From Poa pratensis (taxonomy: Eukaryota; Streptophyta; Magnoliopsida; Poales; Poaceae), in NCBI GenBank assembly GCA_947311845.1, contig CAMZMU010000012.1:1645337-1709336 (forward strand): a stretch of DNA of 64,000 bases. Reading direction: 5' to 3'. The notes beneath the pieces are model-generated. The model worked only from the letters and a program-made list of their open reading frames with translations. It did not search any database and had not been told where the DNA came from. Shown piece after piece: positions 60,542-64,000 of the stretch. The position numbers and the translations under genes are program-made. Each line of letters begins with the position of its first letter. Position 1 is the first letter of the stretch.

Positions 60542-62835
60542 TAATTAGTGGACTAAAAGTTGTCTTTTGCCGAAGCATAGAACCTTTTTTTCTTTTTCTT
60601 GAGGCAAAAACCGTAGAACAATTGTTAATAAAAGGATATGTACATCAAGAAAACACAAAAAAAGCACAAAATCTATCTGATTCTTGCTTTCTCTAACATC
60701 ATGAAAACACAAAAAAGCACAAAATCTATCTGATTCTGCTTTCTCTAACATCATGTATAAAATAAACCTTGCAACTATGTAAGAACCGAGTCCATCCAAT
60801 CTTTTAGGCAAACCAAATGCTTAGCCTTAATCTTGTAACACAGGATATGAGATCTTTTTTAAGAAGGATGACACCGGAGTTCACTGAAGGTATGATACCA
60901 TTGAATATTTTGTCATTTATTTGCATATAAATGTCCCAGCTGCCCATAATAACAATGTACATGGCAATATGTTGGGGAAGAGTCTGTATTGCTAAGATAT
61001 GTTCTTCTATCACCGAGAAAACCCCTGTTTGTATCTTGACAAATTGAATCCTAGCAGTTTAATGAAGAATGACAGTCCCAAAAGAGATTAAGAGCTGTTT
61101 CTTCCACCTTATAATTACATAGAACACAAGAATAGTCTGGAACAATGAAGATTTTATTTGTAGCAAGTTTCTTGTGGTGAGTTAATCCTTCAAAATTAGC
61201 TAAAAGAATATATTGTATCTGAGTATAGCCTCAGTTTACCAAATTGAGAAAAAAGATTGTATGCCAAAGGCCCTAGTTTGAGTAAATTATAGACCTTCAT
61301 AGAAGAAAATAGAAGAAAACATAGGGGAATTGCTCCCAGTGAGTTTCCATGAATCAAATTCTCCACCGAACTGTGGGCTCCTTTGATTTGTAGGATAGGA
61401 AAAGTGTAGGAATAGGAAACTCATAAGATTGAGATGGCATGTCTTGTTGGATCCTATGGGAATGACAACTTCCTTTGATTGTGGTGAAGGAATTTTCCAT
61501 GAGGTTGGACCTTATGGGCCTATTTGATTCAAAAGATTGGCATAGGAATCTTGTAGGATTCAAATCCTTAGGAATTTTTCCTATGGTACTTGTTTGATTC
61601 ATAGGATTGAATCCATAGGATTTTTTCCTATGGAATCCTTTGCACTAGTTCCTATAGGAAATCTAACATCCACTCACACCTCTTTTTCAAAATCATTTGC
61701 TTTTCCTGTGATGGAATCAAACAAAGATTGATGCATATGAAATCCTGTAGGATTGAAGTGGGCATGACATTACAATCCTGCAATTTTCCTATTCCCGCGT
61801 TTTTCCTATCCTGCGAATCAAACAGGCCCTATGTTATTTTCCTACAAGGTTTGTACTACAAAATTCCTATGGGATTTTTCCTATTGGATATGATCCTATG
61901 AATCAAACGGATTCGAAGGAAAAAAATCCTATTGGATTTGAATCCTACACAATTCCTTTGCCAATCCTATGAATCAAAGGAGCCTGAATGTGTCCAATAT
62001 CTTGCTCTAGAATTTGGAGTTGCTGAAAAGCTTCCACCGGCAGAAGAGTGTACCCAACAGTATTTCCTTGAAAATATTGACGGATGCTTTGTCTGTTGTT
62101 TAAACAAAAGGAGAAAAGGTGTGGAAATTTCTCCTTACAAACTTGTGAGTTCCATGCATTTGTCCACATCAAAATAGTTTTGTCGTCTCCCACTCGACAA
62201 GAAGCTAGTTTTTTCTATTCAGGTATCAATTTAATCATGCTTTTCCAGCAGAAAGACCCAACTAGCTTGCCAACGACAGGTCCGTTAGTGTAATGTTTCC
62301 CATAGATTAATTTGAGCCAAGGTAAATCTTTATGATGGAAAAATTGTGCAAGTGATTAGGAGCAAGACTTTATTATGCACAACTAGGTCAATAACTCCAA
62401 GACCTCCTTGTTCTTTGGGTGTGGTTACTTTCTCCCAAGCAATGAGAGCATGACCTTTGTCTTCCATCCCATACTTTCTCCAAAAGCAGTGCTTGATGAA
62501 CTAGAGAGGCAGGTATCAAAAGAGTGCAAATGAAAAAACTAGGCAGACTAGGACATGAAATTTGAGCAACCTGCAGCAAGTCTAATTTGAATTCTTCCAA
62601 AAAAGAGGAGTATAATCAATCACCTTTAGGTTTTGAAATATTCAAAGGTTAACCCAAGTAAGTGAATGGGAGATCACCAATGACACAACCAATTGATTCT
62701 GTCAGAACTGAAATGTTGTCACTAGGAACATTGATTGGCACAAGAACAGATTTTTCATGGTTTACTCTCAGGCCAGTGTAGCCAGCAAAGTGTACCAAAA
62801 GAGTTTTTGCATGCTGAAGTCGAGTGCATAGAATC
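60542..62835 (-). mobile_element. Decayed LINE on the minus strand
   Basis: Minus-strand reading gives scattered LINE reverse-transcriptase and downstream motifs: an RVNHEKSVLVPINV-type segment and FTYLGLPL near 62660-62790, PSLPSFFICTLLIPASL near 62530, and DDKTILMWTNAWNSQVCKE near 62170. Multiple stops and shifts break it. It is interrupted by MITEs at 61375-61985. Its left part has an imperfect 54-bp tandem repeat at 60649-60755. Confidence 0.7.
61375..61985. mobile_element. MITE with a related MITE nested inside
   Basis: Outer ends GGGCTCCTTTGATT and AATCAAAGGAGCC. The inner element at 61516-61829 has ends GGGCCTATTTGATTC and GAATCAAACAGGCCC with a possible TAT duplication. Both have interiors full of CCTATAGG/AATCCTA-type palindromic words and belong to the same broad grass MITE group. 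Confidence 0.75.
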
Positions 62836-62840
62836 TACTA

Positions 62841-63335
62841 CTCCCTCCGTTCCTGTGAACAAGGCGCATAATTTTTTTCAAAATTTCCTCACAAAGTAAG
62901 GCGCAGGGTGTAGTTTCACCCGTTTCTCTCCAAAATACCCTCCAGGCTGTTTATGACGACCTAAATTATCGGGAGCAGTTACCGCATGCAGCCCTTGTTC
63001 AACGAATTTACTACAGTAGTTTCACTCGTTTCTCTCCAAAATACCCCTCCAGGCTGTTTATGACGACCTAAATTATCGGGAGCAGTTACAGCAATTATCG
63101 ACCTAAAGTAGCGAGATACGAGGCGCACTTTACTCCTCTTCCAACGAATTTACTACCTCTCCTCCAATCGGATTCTTAAAGGAACGGTGGCGTGCATGCA
63201 AATGCATGGATTGGGTGGAGTTACGGTGGCAGAGAGAGGTTATTTAGGGGCAGGATTGGAAACTATATTCGCTGCGACCGTTGCCTTAATCCTAGCGCCA
63301 GAAAATTTGCGCCTTCTTCAAAGGAACGGAGGGAG
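62841..63335. mobile_element. Large Stowaway with internal 106-bp repeat
   Basis: Ends CTCCCTCCGTTCCTGTGAAC and its inverse (AAAGGAACGGAGGGAG), with TA flanks at 62839-62840 and 63336-63337. At 495 bp it is larger than usual. A segment beginning TAGTTTCACCCG at 62911 recurs at 63017 with few differences and explains part of the excess length. Confidence 0.85.
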
Positions 63336-63337
63336 TA

Positions 63338-64000
63338 TTAAAGCGATCAGAATCTCGCGGATGGACTCAAACCATAGTTGTGTCCTACGGTGATAAATAC
63401 AAAGTAGTCAATGACTCAACCAAAAACCTCTTTTGGTGGCCGAGCTACAGGTAGTTCACTATCACCACTGCCCAGACCACCTCGTGGTTTGTTCCATTGA
63501 AGTATTGGGGTGCTGTATACAGTGTAGTATATTAGGCTTGTATGTATTTTGCATGGCTCAGGAAGATTGCGAGCTGGCAGAAGTGCCAAAGACGCGTGAA
63601 ACCGATAAGTTTTGAGCAACGCCATCACATGAATCGATCAATACATCTGCATAGAATTAGTCTTTCTCCGCCCATCTCCAAAATTCAGATTTTTGCTTAA
63701 TCTGGCATTTTCATTAGTTCTTACGGTTAATCAAATTCTCTCTCCACCCATTTCCAAACAATCTCCAACGGAACACTGGAAATTTAAACATTTTGTGATA
63801 ACAATTTTTTCCATAACTAAGAACTACTCCGTACCACACATTAGATCGTAATTTTTTTTTTGCGAACACGCAAAAGCCTTGCGTGTCATCTTTGATAGAA
63901 GGGAAAAAAGAACAAAGGGCTACAACAATTCCGGCATCAGAATGATGCGGTTACAGACGTGCGAGTGTGGTGGGCGAACACACGAGAAGCACGAAACAAA
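63338..64000. other. Intergenic, retroposon tail at the window edge
   Basis: From 63852 a T-run and GCGAACACGCAAAAGCC follow, like the start (on the minus strand, the 3' end) of a LINE that continues beyond the window. No gene was recognised. Confidence 0.4.

Overview
The window is nuclear DNA from a grass, most likely a Pooideae (wheat/barley/Brachypodium/ryegrass) relative. The evidence is genes with GC-rich 5' ends and introns, many Stowaway MITEs with CTCCCTCCG termini, a BARE/Angela-type Copia LTR, LINE relics, tRNA-derived SINEs, non-autonomous Helitrons and long-TIR Mutator-like elements. The species cannot be fixed from sequence alone.

Genes, left to right: an intracellular Ras-group-related LRR protein (PIRL, minus, 1024-7184); an APC15-like anaphase-promoting-complex subunit (plus, 12343-12732); a plastid phosphate transporter of the PHT2;1 type (minus, 15081-17742 or 17883); a peroxisomal copper amine oxidase (plus, 24658-30823); an FCS-like zinc finger (FLZ) protein (plus, 34021-34485); a U2 snRNA gene (minus, about 35682-35917); a folate-receptor-like membrane protein (plus, 36211-38620); a DYW-class PPR protein (minus, 39879-42509); a HIG1-domain mitochondrial protein (minus, 46261-48452); and a CYSTM protein (plus, 55755-57561). 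They are unrelated housekeeping, organelle and stress genes with no sign of a cluster or operon-like unit.

Transposable elements fill the rest. PIRL intron 1 (4.55 kb) holds a 5'-truncated LINE interrupted by a TIR element that is itself interrupted by a Harbinger-like element, plus a separate Mutator-like element. A solo LTR splits a LINE at 8.8-11.9 kb. From 18.3 to 23.2 kb lie three Helitrons and a 1.56 kb Mutator-like element that carries the cysteine-rich exon of an EPFL peptide-hormone gene. From 51.3 to 53.7 kb there is a low-complexity GGTTCC/AAAA repeat field between degenerate inverted ends. From 60.5 to 63.3 kb there is a decayed LINE with nested MITEs and a large Stowaway.

The two most unusual observations are the U2 snRNA gene, which keeps USE, TATA and 3' box but has a perfect 42-bp tandem duplication of its stem-loop II region, and the EPFL coding sequence inside a Pack-MULE. 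A third pattern is that the amine oxidase, PPR and FLZ genes together carry seven single-base deletions that break otherwise well-conserved frames. This may reflect residual assembly errors rather than real gene death.
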